64,000 bases of DNA from Hyphodiscus hymeniophilus (lineage: Eukaryota > Ascomycota > Leotiomycetes > Helotiales > Hyphodiscaceae), in contig VNKQ01000017.1 of assembly GCA_016508695.1 (NCBI GenBank), positions 868,001-932,000 of the forward strand, written 5' to 3'. A program made the position numbers and the translations under genes. The notes beneath the pieces are model-generated. The model saw only the letters and a program-made list of their open reading frames with translations. It did no database searches and was not told where the DNA came from. Positions 23,601-36,547 of this stretch are shown here, one piece after another. How positions within the stretch are numbered: the stretch's first letter is position 1; the number at the start of each line of letters is the position of its first letter.

Positions 23601-25093
23601 CTAGGCTTTCAATTTTGTCTCAATCACAGATTCAACCCCTGGAGAGCCCCAAATCTTGACAATGTCTAGGCCTACTGAGTCCAGAAGCCATCTCCACTGC
23701 TTTTCCGTTCTCTCAACGCCACAGGCCAAGGTCATCATCATGATGTCTAGCAACGCAGGATGGAGATCGCAGCCGGTATCAGGCAAAACGAATTCATTGA
23801 TGAGAAGTCTGGAGTGTTCCTTGTGCATTACACTTACTGTCTTTCTGAGTAGCTTTTGACACTTTTCATCAGACCAATCATGGAGGATCCCCCGGAAGAA
23901 GTAAAAGCGAGCACCTGGGCGAAACAATCAGTTCTCATGATAGAATAGGAGTTGGAAAGATTACCTTTGATGGGCTGCGGAGTGAAAAAATCATAAGGCA
24001 CCATCTCTATACCCGTCATATCACTTTTGTTGTTCTGGATTGCCTCTGGAAGATCCATCAACACCAGCCGTCCCGGGATATTAGGATACAATTCTCTGAA
24101 CATTTTCAAGTCATGACCTTGGTTACCACCTACGTCCACCAGCAAGATCTCATCTTCTGTGCAATTCAGTGTTGCCCGAATCCGAATCTCAATTGGATAG
24201 ACATCTGGCCATCGAACTCCTCCTTTCCGCCTTCCACCCATATAATCCATCACTGAAGTCCACATATGTCAGCAGGTAGTTCACTCTGGTCAATTGAAGG
24301 ACAGAATGGATCAGATATGAGAAGGCATACTATTCTTTTGCATTGAGGGGTTTTGGGCAAGCCAGCTCCAAAGGTTTGTCCCAAAACTGAACTCGAAAGG
24401 AGATTTGTCTTCCGGATTTCGAAAATCTGACTGCCGCATAAAACCCGTGAGTCGTGCAGCAGTGGGCACAAAGGAATCTGTTCTAAATCAATTGTAAGTA
24501 AAGCCTCTAGGATCAAAGAAGCGATGGACTCTTGCAATCCTGCCAGGAACGTGCATGTATTTGGTGCCACCATCAAAGCCTGGAGATGCCAGGGCCTCAG
24601 TGACTGGATTTGCTTTGTATTCCTCATCTCCAGCTTCATCACAGAGTCCCATTGCCGTCAGGACTCTCACTAAACGCACTAGATAAGTTAGCGACGTTGT
24701 TCTCTGCTGGATTGATCAAGATTCTCTTATACCAATGAGACTTCTGCTCGCTTTCGTTATTGTGGCTATCTCAGCTGCAGTTATGGACTCTCCTGCTCTC
24801 GATGCAACAGCTTTAGGAATACCGATTTCGACAGCCATACGAAGGGTTGCATTTTGAACCAACTACAAGATTGAGTGAGTAAACTTAGTACTGCCGGCAT
24901 TTATTGCGCTTTACTTGATTGTCAAAAGCCTACTCACTTGATAGAGTATTCTCCCAAGGGTTTCTGCGGGGGTCTCGACAGCCAAATTTAACTTATGAAT
25001 AGCTCGTAATAGCTGAGCATGTCCTTCTTTCTTCCCTAAAGTAACATCTTCGGCAGCAACCTGAACTTCCTGGATCAAGGATTGAAGAGACAT
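23601..25093 (-). CDS. SAM-dependent O-methyltransferase (COMT-like), one exon junction unresolved
   Basis: Fungal secondary-metabolism-type O-methyltransferase, about 400 residues. Exons seen: 25093-24938, 24862-24733, from 24678 to about 24554, 24477-24331, 24252-23965 and 23914-23601. An N-terminal dimerisation region leads to a winged-helix part (VRLVRVLTAMGLCDEA), then the Rossmann fold with SAM motif I LLVDVGGNQGHD, and the catalytic base in GILHDWSDEKC. Between GGTKYM and FVPTAARLTGFM I find no convincing GT donor in the right phase. A GT at GAT-G|GTGGCA would fit the phase but removes conserved residues. The gene is therefore either spliced unusually or slightly damaged. It most likely methylates a phenolic or polyketide hydroxyl, but no backbone synthase is nearby. 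Confidence 0.8.
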
Positions 25094-27287
25094 CGTCTCA
25101 AAACAGCCGAAATACGGGGGTGATGACTTCCGGATCCTGATTCAACGGGACTGATTTGAAGCTGTCATTACGGCAATGGATGTTAACAGAAAACCCCAGA
25201 TATACTCGGAAAAATTGATATTCTTTCACAAGGACCTCTTGAGACAAGCTTGCCCCCGACATAGACTTCACATGCAGAATAACGCCGAGCACGGTGTTGG
25301 TACCGCAACAGAAGATATGATTGCTCGTCGAATTAAGAACCTGGCACTTAACAGTGGGCGGAAGCCATCCCAAGCCAGGTTTATGAGCGAGGATGTCAAG
25401 ATCCCAGCAATGAACAGCGGGCGGAATCCATCCGGAGCCATCAAGACCCTGGACATCTGCCACCAACATCCACCACAGCATCCCCCCCCCACACGGCAGG
25501 CGGGTAGCACAAGCATTGCACAGGCGGTTTGGTCCGTACCGTATCTGCTTGAATCCACCTCACCGCCACCAACCAAAGCCTTCATGTGGTGAACTAAACA
25601 GTGGCACGAAATTTCGATATAACTTACCGTTTTCAACCTACAAATTCGTGAATTTGAAGAAGTAGGCCTTACAAAATCTCATAAGTACAGACTCCGGCAT
25701 TTAAGTTATCGCTCTTACATCTCGTGTCACGACCCTGCTTTGCCTCGACTTTCTCGGCACACATCTCTCGGCATACATGCCTCGGAATCATGAACTCTGA
25801 TTCGGCACCGTCTGGCTGGATCTCCTGCATGTGGCGACCATCTGAGACTTGCGAAGAGCCAGTCGCAATTGAGCACGTCCTTCGAGTCTCGACCGGCTTG
25901 TCCCATCGAGAAATGGCAGTCCGAAGATAAATCCAGGGGAGGATACTGGCTCAAAGGACGTGGGGTGTTTCCAAAGCCCATGCCATGGGGTCAAGGATAA
26001 TACAATTTGTATACTGCAGTCTGCATGCAGCAGAGACAAGGTCGCCTCCTCATTGCAGATGTTGTGTCCAGAATGTTTTTTCGTTGCAGAGTGATATGGG
26101 CAGGGGGTCCTGCGTCAAGCACCACCTGGCGACCTGTCTTGCTTCGCTTATGCAACTGGTTACTTCTTCACTGTTGACCCTTTGGAACTTAACACTTATG
26201 ATATGGTGGAATACAAGTGGCGTTTTAACGGCGTCTCCTCTAATGACGCCGCACAGGCGCAGGTCTCAACTTCAATCACATCAGAAGGAACTTTTCCGGT
26301 CCGTCTTGTGGGGACTCGAGTATAAGGCTATGCTTTGAGACCAAGTGTATCGTCACTCTAGGCGAACCGAACGCCTAACAAGTAACCATGCGCTCGAATA
26401 TTCAATGGACGTACTGAGAGTGTTATTAAGGAGTCTCCCGACTAAGGAAATATTAGAACAAGAGCGAGGACTATACCGATGCAGACATCTCACCCAAGTC
26501 TGAGGCTGCTTATAAAATATGGCATGATGTGATATAGCCAGAGGAGGTGAAGATTTGTCGTGTGAAACATAGTCCTCCGGCCTGAGCCGTGATGGTGTTC
26601 TTAGTTTAACCAATATTGAACCATTGAGAATACGAAAGAAAGTTGACTCGTTGAGACATAAATGGCTCACAAAAGCGTGGATAAAGCATGCAGGCCTTTA
26701 AGCTCTACAGGCGGGAGAATAGACCTCGAAGAATCCAGATACTGTTACTGGTATGTTCTACTCTAATTCTCCACTAAGTTTCTAGTGCTCTCCCGTCCAT
26801 AGTGGCTCCTTCGAGTTATCCAATGTAGAACGCAGGGCGCAGGAGGAACCACTTGTTTCGGGACCCCGGGAAATTAATGGCTTCGAGGCTTCGCCGTCAA
26901 CTAACTGTCCTTGCCAGTGGAGCAGGGGAATCTCGACACTGTACCTTGCATGTCATCGTTACGCATGAAGTAAATGACTTTGAGGTAGGAAATGCAGAAG
27001 TTTTCCTTCGGAACCGAGATGGAGAACTCACCACGGACATCCATGCGGTGAGAAAACCTCTGAACCTTGCTTCTAGAATCCTGAGAGAGGCCAGGGATCT
27101 GGGCATGACAGACTTTCAAGCAGAACTCAGGACTCAGGAGGCAGGTCAGGAAGTGATGTGTAAACTAAGGTGAATCTCACCACTAGATCTGCTGAGCATA
27201 TCGAGGAGATCCTTCTCCACTCAACCAAAATTCGTCTCTGCTAACGCTGATCTTCTTCGACATTGAAAGGCTCAGATTCCGTTCACC
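25094..27287. other. Long gene-poor region
   Basis: About 2.2 kb without a supported gene. At 25329-25441 two imperfect copies of a unit of about 50 bp (core GTGGGCGGAAGCCATCC versus GCGGGCGGAATCCATCC) sit about 60 bp apart, and a run of nine C follows near 25490. Frames at 25268-25636 (-) and 26853-27173 (+) have no recognisable domain. Confidence 0.45.
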
Positions 27288-28659
27288 ATGACTTCTCACG
27301 GTCTCAAGCTGTCTCAAGGATTGGGACCAACCGTTCTGGCTACAACTTGGGCAGAATGCGCTGCTAGTACAGCGTTGATGGTGATGAGGGTTTACACCAA
27401 TGGCTTTATCACCAAGCGATGGAAAGCCGATTTTTGGTTTGCAACGGTCACTTATGTGTGCCATCTTCTCGCAAGTAGCTTCTGCAGCCAGCTAATGCTC
27501 TCGCAGATCATCAACGTAACAGGGACAATCTTCTTGACAGTATCTGTCATGTTTGGGCTTGGAGAGCATCTTCATACTCTGGTTGAGAAAGACCCGGCAC
27601 TCATTACCAAGAACCAGTTCTATCAGTGGATCTTCACGACTTTCGCAATCGTGGGTATTTCGCTTGGTAAGTTGACCATCATCGCCTTCATCCTCCAGAT
27701 CGAAGGGAGCACGACCTATGGTAGGAAATGGGTGCTTTACTTCTTCGCTGTTAGCATTATTATCGTCAACATCATCATCCTCCCAATTATCTGGACCCAA
27801 TGCACTCCGACGGCGAAGATCTGGGATGAGTCCATCGAAGGAAATTGCAACGGACGACGTACGAATCAACTATACGGGTATTTCCAAGGGAGTAAGGTTT
27901 TTTCTACTAGTGATTTTTGAATGGATATAGCCTCGCTGACGTCTTACCTCCAGGCTTCGGGGCAATTATGGATGTGGCACTTGCCTTGTATCCCATTTTC
28001 ATCTTCTGGAGTTTGAAACTACAACTCCATGTCAAGATCGGTCTTATGGTGCTGTTTGGTTTTGGAATAGTGTAAGACTCTCTCTGGCGACACTTGAAGG
28101 AACTGACAACAAGACAGCGCTGCCGCCTGCTCTGCTGTCAAGACAAAACAGCTCAGCACAGTCACCGGAACTTCTGATCTCACGTATGAGCTTGCCAGCT
28201 TAGACATCTGGGCTTCGTAAGACGCCTCTCCCATCCACCACTGCGGATTTCATTGCCTAAGCACATGCTAACGAGAAGTCCAGGACCGAAATGTGGGTCA
28301 TCTTCATCGTGTCATGCATCCCCACAATCCGCCCCATCTTCGTCAAGGCATTCAACAAAGTCTACACTTCCGGATCGCGAACTTTCGCCACGGGCCAGGG
28401 CTACGAGCAGCACACTGGTACCGGTGCGGGCACGCATTCTCGAGCCTACGCGACGAATCTGGGGACTCGCAAAGGCACCGATTCCAAGGCTACGACCCTG
28501 CCGACAAGCAACAATGAAAGTGAGGAAAACATTCTGCCCGGACAGAAGGGGATCATGATGACTAGTCATGTTGTGGTGAAATATGATGGCTCTGATTCGG
28601 AACGTGGGGGAAGGATAGAGATTGGAGGAATCATTTTGATGACTCTGTCTGAGCAGTAG
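27288..28659 (+). CDS. PTH11-like / fungal rhodopsin-domain seven-transmembrane protein
   Basis: About 381 residues from exons 27288-27455, 27507-27891, 27954-28071, 28118-28216 and 28284-28659; all introns are short GT-AG introns and keep frame. Seven hydrophobic segments make up the fungal integral-membrane rhodopsin-like domain: MVMRVYTNGF at the end of helix 1, GLGEHLHTL, FTTFAIVGISLGKLTIIAFILQI, the cysteine and tryptophan in WTQCTPTAKIWD, YPIFIFWSLKLQ, and WVIFIVSCIPTIRPIF as helix 7. A disordered Ser/Thr/Gly tail of about 100 residues follows. No CFEM domain is present. Members are candidate surface receptors; PTH11 itself acts in host-surface sensing in Magnaporthe. Ligand and signalling partner are unknown. 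The first intron is 51 nt with no stop, so retention would also be read through. Confidence 0.87.
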
Positions 28660-28797
28660 GGAGCACCTAAACTGTGGAATGTGTATGAGTTGAATACAGC
28701 AGTCCGATCTAAACGCCAAATCGCTTAATGCAACACAAACCATTCTGTCTCTAGCTTTTATCAGGGAGTCCAATGCCTCTTTATCATAAAGTGGGAT

Positions 28798-30654
28798 CTA
28801 TGATGATCCTCCATTTGCCTCCGACTTGACCTTGCCTTCTGCCCTCTCTGGTAGCCACCTAATCGCAACCGTATAGGTCAAGGCTAAGATGACCAGAATG
28901 ACCCAAATAAATAATCCATCAAGGATTCTCATTCTCACACCTGTAGCAAATATGCTGGAGAACAAGGCTGGAGCAAAGGATCGAATACCTGATATTAAGG
29001 CGAGAGCAATCCCATTGAGAGGGCCTAAGGTCGCGTGCGTAGGAGCAATATCGTTGAGTGCCAATTGGACGCCAGCTAAGGAGGCACAGCTCGTCAGCTT
29101 CTATCTTATACTGTATTGGGGCTCAAACTGATGGGGAACGGAGGAGGAAAGCGGCAGCTTACTGAAGGCCATCGAAACCCCTGACCCTATTGCCAGATTA
29201 AGAGGAGTCACGATCCAGAACGCCACCTTCCAATCGTGTCGAAGTAAAACAACACTCAAAGGACAAATCGCGAACGTTATCGGCCAAGCAATTGAACAGC
29301 CGCGTAAGAGTCCGCCAGTGCCAAAGCGACGTTGTAATGGAGGCAGGAAAAGTAATGTCCATATTGACTGGGAAATACCTGCGCCAGCAAAAAGTAGGGA
29401 TATTGTCAATGGCTCAAAACCGAAACCACCAAGACTGGGTTTGGTGAACCAGAACAGTGGCATGACTAAAGTAAGCATTAGTTGGGGGAAGACCGCTGGT
29501 GGGAATGAGAGCTACTTGCCAGCTGTATAAGCGAACGCCAGCAGCATAACGTGGCCGTAGATGTAAACTACCTTAGCTACACCAGGATACCTGAGAAGTT
29601 CCCAGGTCGACATTGGTGGGTTGAGTGAGGCATTTTTAAAAGCTTTCTTGTCGAGAGTCTGGTTTGCGATTAGCTAATGCTATGTGCTGGTAGGCGAGAA
29701 GACAGACCTCCTTTAAGAAGAGTGTGCTAAGAACAACCGCACTCAGGCCAACAACACCAACTGTGAAAGTGGAGAGAGCGTATGGATAGTCCTTGAAGAA
29801 TTGAATATGCCCAAACACAGAAGGGTATTGCTCAGCCGGGTTCGAAAGAGCACCGCCTGTTCCTCATCAGCCCGTTTCCCAAGAGTTGGTCCAGTGAGAC
29901 CCACCAATGAGTGGCCCAATGAATATTCCAAGATTACTCGTGAAAGCAAAGAAACTGAAAGCCCTAGCTTGAGTCTTCTTTGTGCTGTTTTCCGAAATCA
30001 TGGCCCGGATGGTACTACTCGATCAGCCACACGTGACCATATCTGGAAACGGGGAAGGACTCACACCACAGTCCCTGCGAACACTCCAGCAAGACACCTG
30101 AAAAAAATCATCTGCCAAATCGTTTTGCTTAAACCAAAAAGCGCCGAAGCTACAGAAACGCCCGCCAAGGAGAAAACAAGCACCGGTTTGCGACCCAGTC
30201 GATCTGCTGTCCAGGCCCACGGGATCATGACGACCATTTGCGTCAAAGAGAACAGCGATTCCTGTAATGTATATCAGCACAGCATCATATTATCCTATGC
30301 CCGAAGACATAACAGAAACAATTAACATACTATCAGTCCCGAATAGAACCCAACATCCGCTTCGGCCACGCCTCCCGCTTCAAAGATCATCTTATTAATG
30401 AAAGGGAAAATGGCAAAGAAGGCAACCGGTTCCACGAGTCGTGCATAGCATAAGAGGAAGATCTGAACTCGCGGCAAAGGCTTATCTTCGTCTTCGTCTA
30501 CATCGTCGTCGCCGACCCTGCCATTGGCATTCTGTGAATGTAGCAGGGGTTCCTCGTTTGGTTGCGTGGTGATCCCATTGCCGCTGGCAGCAAGGAGGGG
30601 TGTTATCTCGTCAACGGCCTTGACTGGATGGTCTGATGAGGCCATTCTGTTCAT
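28798..30654 (-). CDS. MFS transporter (DHA1, ZIFL-like), with a GC-AG intron
   Basis: About 499 residues in seven exons: 30654-30331, 30261-30065, 30014-29905, 29856-29708, 29658-29520, 29465-29163 and 29075-28798. All phases agree. Intron 5 starts with GC (29519, GCAAGT), the common non-canonical donor. The N-terminus is acidic and dileucine-rich (DEITPLLAAS). The membrane body has the MFS motif A in TADRLGRKPVLVF, RCLAGVFAGTVV, GPLIGGALSNPAEQYP and a second-half GVSMAFTGVQLALND. These features fit the major facilitator group related to plant ZIFL carriers, found widely in ascomycetes, often at vacuole or plasma membrane. The substrate is unknown. The last intron (29076-29162) was chosen because only that acceptor keeps frame and the conserved region. 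Confidence 0.9.
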
Positions 30655-31050
30655 ATCTCAAGTAATATGAAAGCGCAAGAAGAAGTTGTTTCGAGAGCAT
30701 GGTGAAAGTGGGGAGTGAAGTTAGATTAGAGATACCTTACACCAGGATGATTTAGCTCATTTTCAGGGGTCATTACCTTAGGTAGCGATTGATACGAGTA
30801 ATGTTGATCACATGATCGATCGGAACCATTGACTTTCTGTCCTACTTAGAGCAGAGGCTCTGTAGTAACAGTGTGCTAGTCGGAAACTCTTATGAAAAAG
30901 CATGTAACCATGATTACGATTATCTCGCTGAATAATCGTCCAGAACTCGCTTCATTGAAGGAAATTGAATTTCTGATATATTTGTCTAAACATCTTCATC
31001 TAAATCTACATCCATCTACTCACCACTCATGCACACCGGAAGGTCATCTT
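30655..31050. other. Intergenic region, no gene supported
   Basis: About 400 bases holding the MFS promoter and the 3' end of the flavin oxidoreductase gene. Nothing else is recognised. Confidence 0.5.
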
Positions 31051-33374
<2,324 letters not shown>

Positions 33375-34807
33375 TTACATGATCACCTCATTCGCAACAT
33401 CCCGCTTTAACTCCTTGAATGGCAGACAAACACAATTCTGCACGCGAACCTCATCCCCGACTCCACACTCCTTACCCAGGATGGTGATGCTTTGGACCTT
33501 GACGCCGTTCTTGATGATGCTAGTCGTGTGGCTGTTGACGGGGGTGGGTGTTCCCTCGACACGAGCCCATGCTCCAACTCTGCTGTTCCATCCAATGATG
33601 GAGTAAAGGATGCAAGAATCGTGCTTGATCTCTGAATCCTCCAACACAATTGACTCCTTGATTCTGACACCGGCACCGACAACAACTCTGGGCCCAATTG
33701 AGACATTAGGACCAAGCTTGGCAGTAGGGTCAACTTGCGCGGTTGGGTGAATGAAGACAGGTGGAAGTATATTCGCAGATGGCTTGGCCAGTTCCTTGGA
33801 GCCAGTCTGCCATGCTTTCTGGAGGTAAAGCGCATTGGCAGGAACAGCAGAACCAGCCGTCTTGATCTGTCTCCAGAAGTCTTTAGTCTCGTGGACAAAG
33901 AACTGCTTGCTATCTGCCAGATCACTCAAAATGTCCTGCTCCAATCGCAACACCTCGGTCTTTTGTTCTTCGTCATCGTCTTGGAAGAAAGAGGATTCGA
34001 GGTTCTCGGAGGAGGGATACGAGACGAGTCGAGGACGTTCGGTGCGCTTTTTGATGGCGCTTCGAATGGATGGGAAGATACACTCTGTAGCGAAGAGATA
34101 GACGCCGCAGTTGATCAGATTGGAAATGTGTGATTCGGGTTTCTCGACATAGTGAAGGACTCGGCGTGTATGAGCGTCTGAGACAATGCATCCGAAATTA
34201 CTAGCAGCGTCCTCGCTAACCCGCGTACCAAGAATGACAGCTTCAGCATCTTTGTCTTCAAAGAGTTTCAGCATATCGTTCAGGGGGAATGAGCAGCAGA
34301 CGTCGGCATTGAGCACGAAGAATCTCTCGGGTCTTCCCTTCAGAATGGCATCACGGAAGTGGTAGAGTCCTCCCGCGGTTCCCAAAGCTTGGTATTCGCG
34401 CAGGTATACAATCTTGATCTGGGGGAATTCCTTCTGAGAATCTTTGATGAAGTCGCGGAAGACGGATTCGTCATAGTATCCAATCATGCATACTTCTTGG
34501 ATGTGGGGTACTTTGGCGATGGCGGTGAGGCAATGCCAGACAATGGGATGGCCAGCAACCTCGAAAAGAGGCTATCATGAGTTAGTCGAATTCTTTTCGA
34601 AGCTCCATAGGAGCTGGAAGGGCGTCTACCTTTGGCAGATCTAGAGAGAGTGGTCTGAATCTTGTCCCTCTTGAAGGCCCTCCAACCTGCAGAAGTCAGT
34701 CAGTACTTCCCCCTAACCCCAAGGTCTCTGCTACTGACCAAGATGACAGCTTTTGTTGCGGCGTGTGCGCCATTGGACTTCTCTCGGTGGGGAATTTGAA
34801 GAGACAT
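33375..34807 (-). CDS. Mannose-1-phosphate guanylyltransferase, alpha (GMPPA) type
   Basis: About 440 residues from exons 34807-34739, 34686-34630 and 34571-33375. The N-terminal nucleotidyltransferase signature is split across two introns and reads AVILVGGPSRGTRFRPLS; it ends in DLPKPLFEVAGHP. The UTP/GTP-sugar fold continues with ALGTAGGLYHFRD and FFVLNADVC. The C-terminus is a left-handed beta-helix of hexapeptide repeats (HPTAQVDPTAKLGPNVSIGP). An insert of about 60 residues (acidic, SFFQDDDEEQ) and the GGPxxG loop instead of GGxGTR point to GMPPA, the regulatory homolog, rather than the catalytic GMPPB/Psa1. GMPPA regulates GDP-mannose supply for glycosylation in animals; the fungal role is inferred. 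Divergent from the dynamin gene. Confidence 0.9.
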
Positions 34808-35883
34808 AATGCAATATGCAATAACGAATTCTGGGGAGTGAGCCTCGGAGTTGAAGATGCCACGAAATTGTTTCGAAAGACTGGGGTCCTTTCCGCACTT
34901 AGCGTGGGACGGCGCTTGCCTCGTTGCTCGTATTTAGGAAAATCATGTGATCCGTGTTTTCCCTGAACTACCCCTTCGTCTTGATCATCTTGACCCTCAT
35001 CACCACTGCTGCCAGTAAAAACTTGAGCAGCAAAACAGGATTGCGTCCCAGTGGAATGATTCAAGTCATTGCGACGATCTGAACTGGCCTATCACAAACC
35101 GCAATTCGATCGCGGTTCACGAAAGGTCTACTCGTATCGCGACAGAGAGTTGGGATGAGAACGCGAAAGACCAGCGAAAACGAGACAGGAGCCCACTCTG
35201 CGTGAGACTCGAGTTGAGTCGAGAAGGGGCGGTCATTTCTCAATGCAGCAGGTGTGGCATTTGATTTCCGAGAATACGAGGGGTCAAAGCAAGGCTAGGA
35301 ACTCGTTCGCACTGGAAAAAGAGAAGTTATCAACTCCATCACAAGAAGTTCTCGGAAAACGCATACAAAATTGCGTGTTGCCACCGTGTGAGTATTGTGG
35401 AAGTTTGCTGGCCAGCTCGAGTCCTGCGTGAACGCCTCCGAAACACACCGCTCCTTGGTTGCAGCCCCGTCCTAATTTCATGCGCTATCTTATCTTCTTC
35501 GCTCGTGCATGGGCGTTCACGTTCAAAGATATTGTTCTGGTGTTGTCTCCCCGCAAAAGTATATCTCGCTTGTTCTCCGCAGCAAGAGCCGCGAGGAAAT
35601 ATCAGAGAAAAACGATGACCCCGCTCCGGATCGACGGGCATTGCCCCAGTCGCTCGATATCAATTGGGCATCGATGAAGCTATCGATATGCAAGCACTCA
35701 GCACGTATGCGTGCTGATGCGATCAGACGCGGAGAGCCGTGGGAAGGGCGACGAGATTGAAGCTCGTGAATTGAACGTGATGATTCGTAGAATACTTTTC
35801 TCGTGATCATTAAACCAGTATAAAATCGAGGCTGTAGTCCGAATCGAAGGAACTCTTCTGTCAAAAGTACATCTATTCACACT
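34808..35883. other. Intergenic region between GMPPA and the dynamin-like gene
   Basis: About 1.1 kb carrying the GMPPA promoter. Several overlapping short frames at 35240-35880 lack any domain. No repeat is recognised. Confidence 0.5.
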
Positions 35884-36547
35884 GCAATTATACTGGGCTC
35901 CTTGATCCTCTATCCTCTCGCCTCCGACCTACCAAGCCCGACCTCCGACCTTGTTTGTTTCTTCCTCACATCCCTTTTTTGCATCCGAACAATTCACTTC
36001 TCCCGATCTCCACGCCTTAAAAGTCGCTTGCCTCTAACTAGCTTGCCTTTTGTCGATACCTTCCGCTGTCTCCCACCCTTCAAACTTTCAACCTACCTCC
36101 ACTGCCTTTCATCGCAATCCGAAGGCCACCTTCTGCACCAGTCGCTTCTTGCACTCACTTTATCCATTCCGTTTTATCTTCTATTGTGCCAATAGCTTCT
36201 ACCAGAAGTCTACAGCCTTCAGCTTCACGCAAGGCTTTGCCAATCCAAGAAAATCTGGTACGTCTGCGTAGCTCGAAAGCTTTGCTTCAACCCCCTATTA
36301 TCGAACGATTTTATCTTAAAGTCTGCTTTCCAACAACTATTCGAGCACTTGTGATTGCTCTGCCCCTCTTTGGAAAAGCACCTGTATATTAGCTTCGGTC
36401 TACATCTTCGACTCAGTACACTGCGCTTTGAAATTCACACCCACTTCTCGATCTTTCGGTCGCTGCCTATTTCATAAACTGACTATCTGCCTTTCTAGAA
36501 CGATCTGCCTATTCATCTTTGTACCATCGCACTACATAATCACCATC
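35884..36547 (+). promoter_or_regulatory. Pyrimidine-rich promoter/5' leader of the dynamin-like gene
   Basis: About 660 bases with strong C/T bias on the plus strand (for example around 35920-36110), as is common in core promoters and leaders of filamentous fungi. The ORF frame is open upstream of the chosen ATG at 36548 but has no ATG. Confidence 0.5.

Noticed and set aside
29098..29103. Acceptor directly before the Leu-Thr-Ser-Cys codons in the last MFS exon
   Set aside because: Its phase does not match the donor; the acceptor at 29076 does and restores the conserved helix.
21235..31050. A classical secondary-metabolite cluster
   Set aside because: An O-methyltransferase and two MFS carriers are present, but no polyketide, peptide or terpene backbone gene and no pathway regulator is seen.
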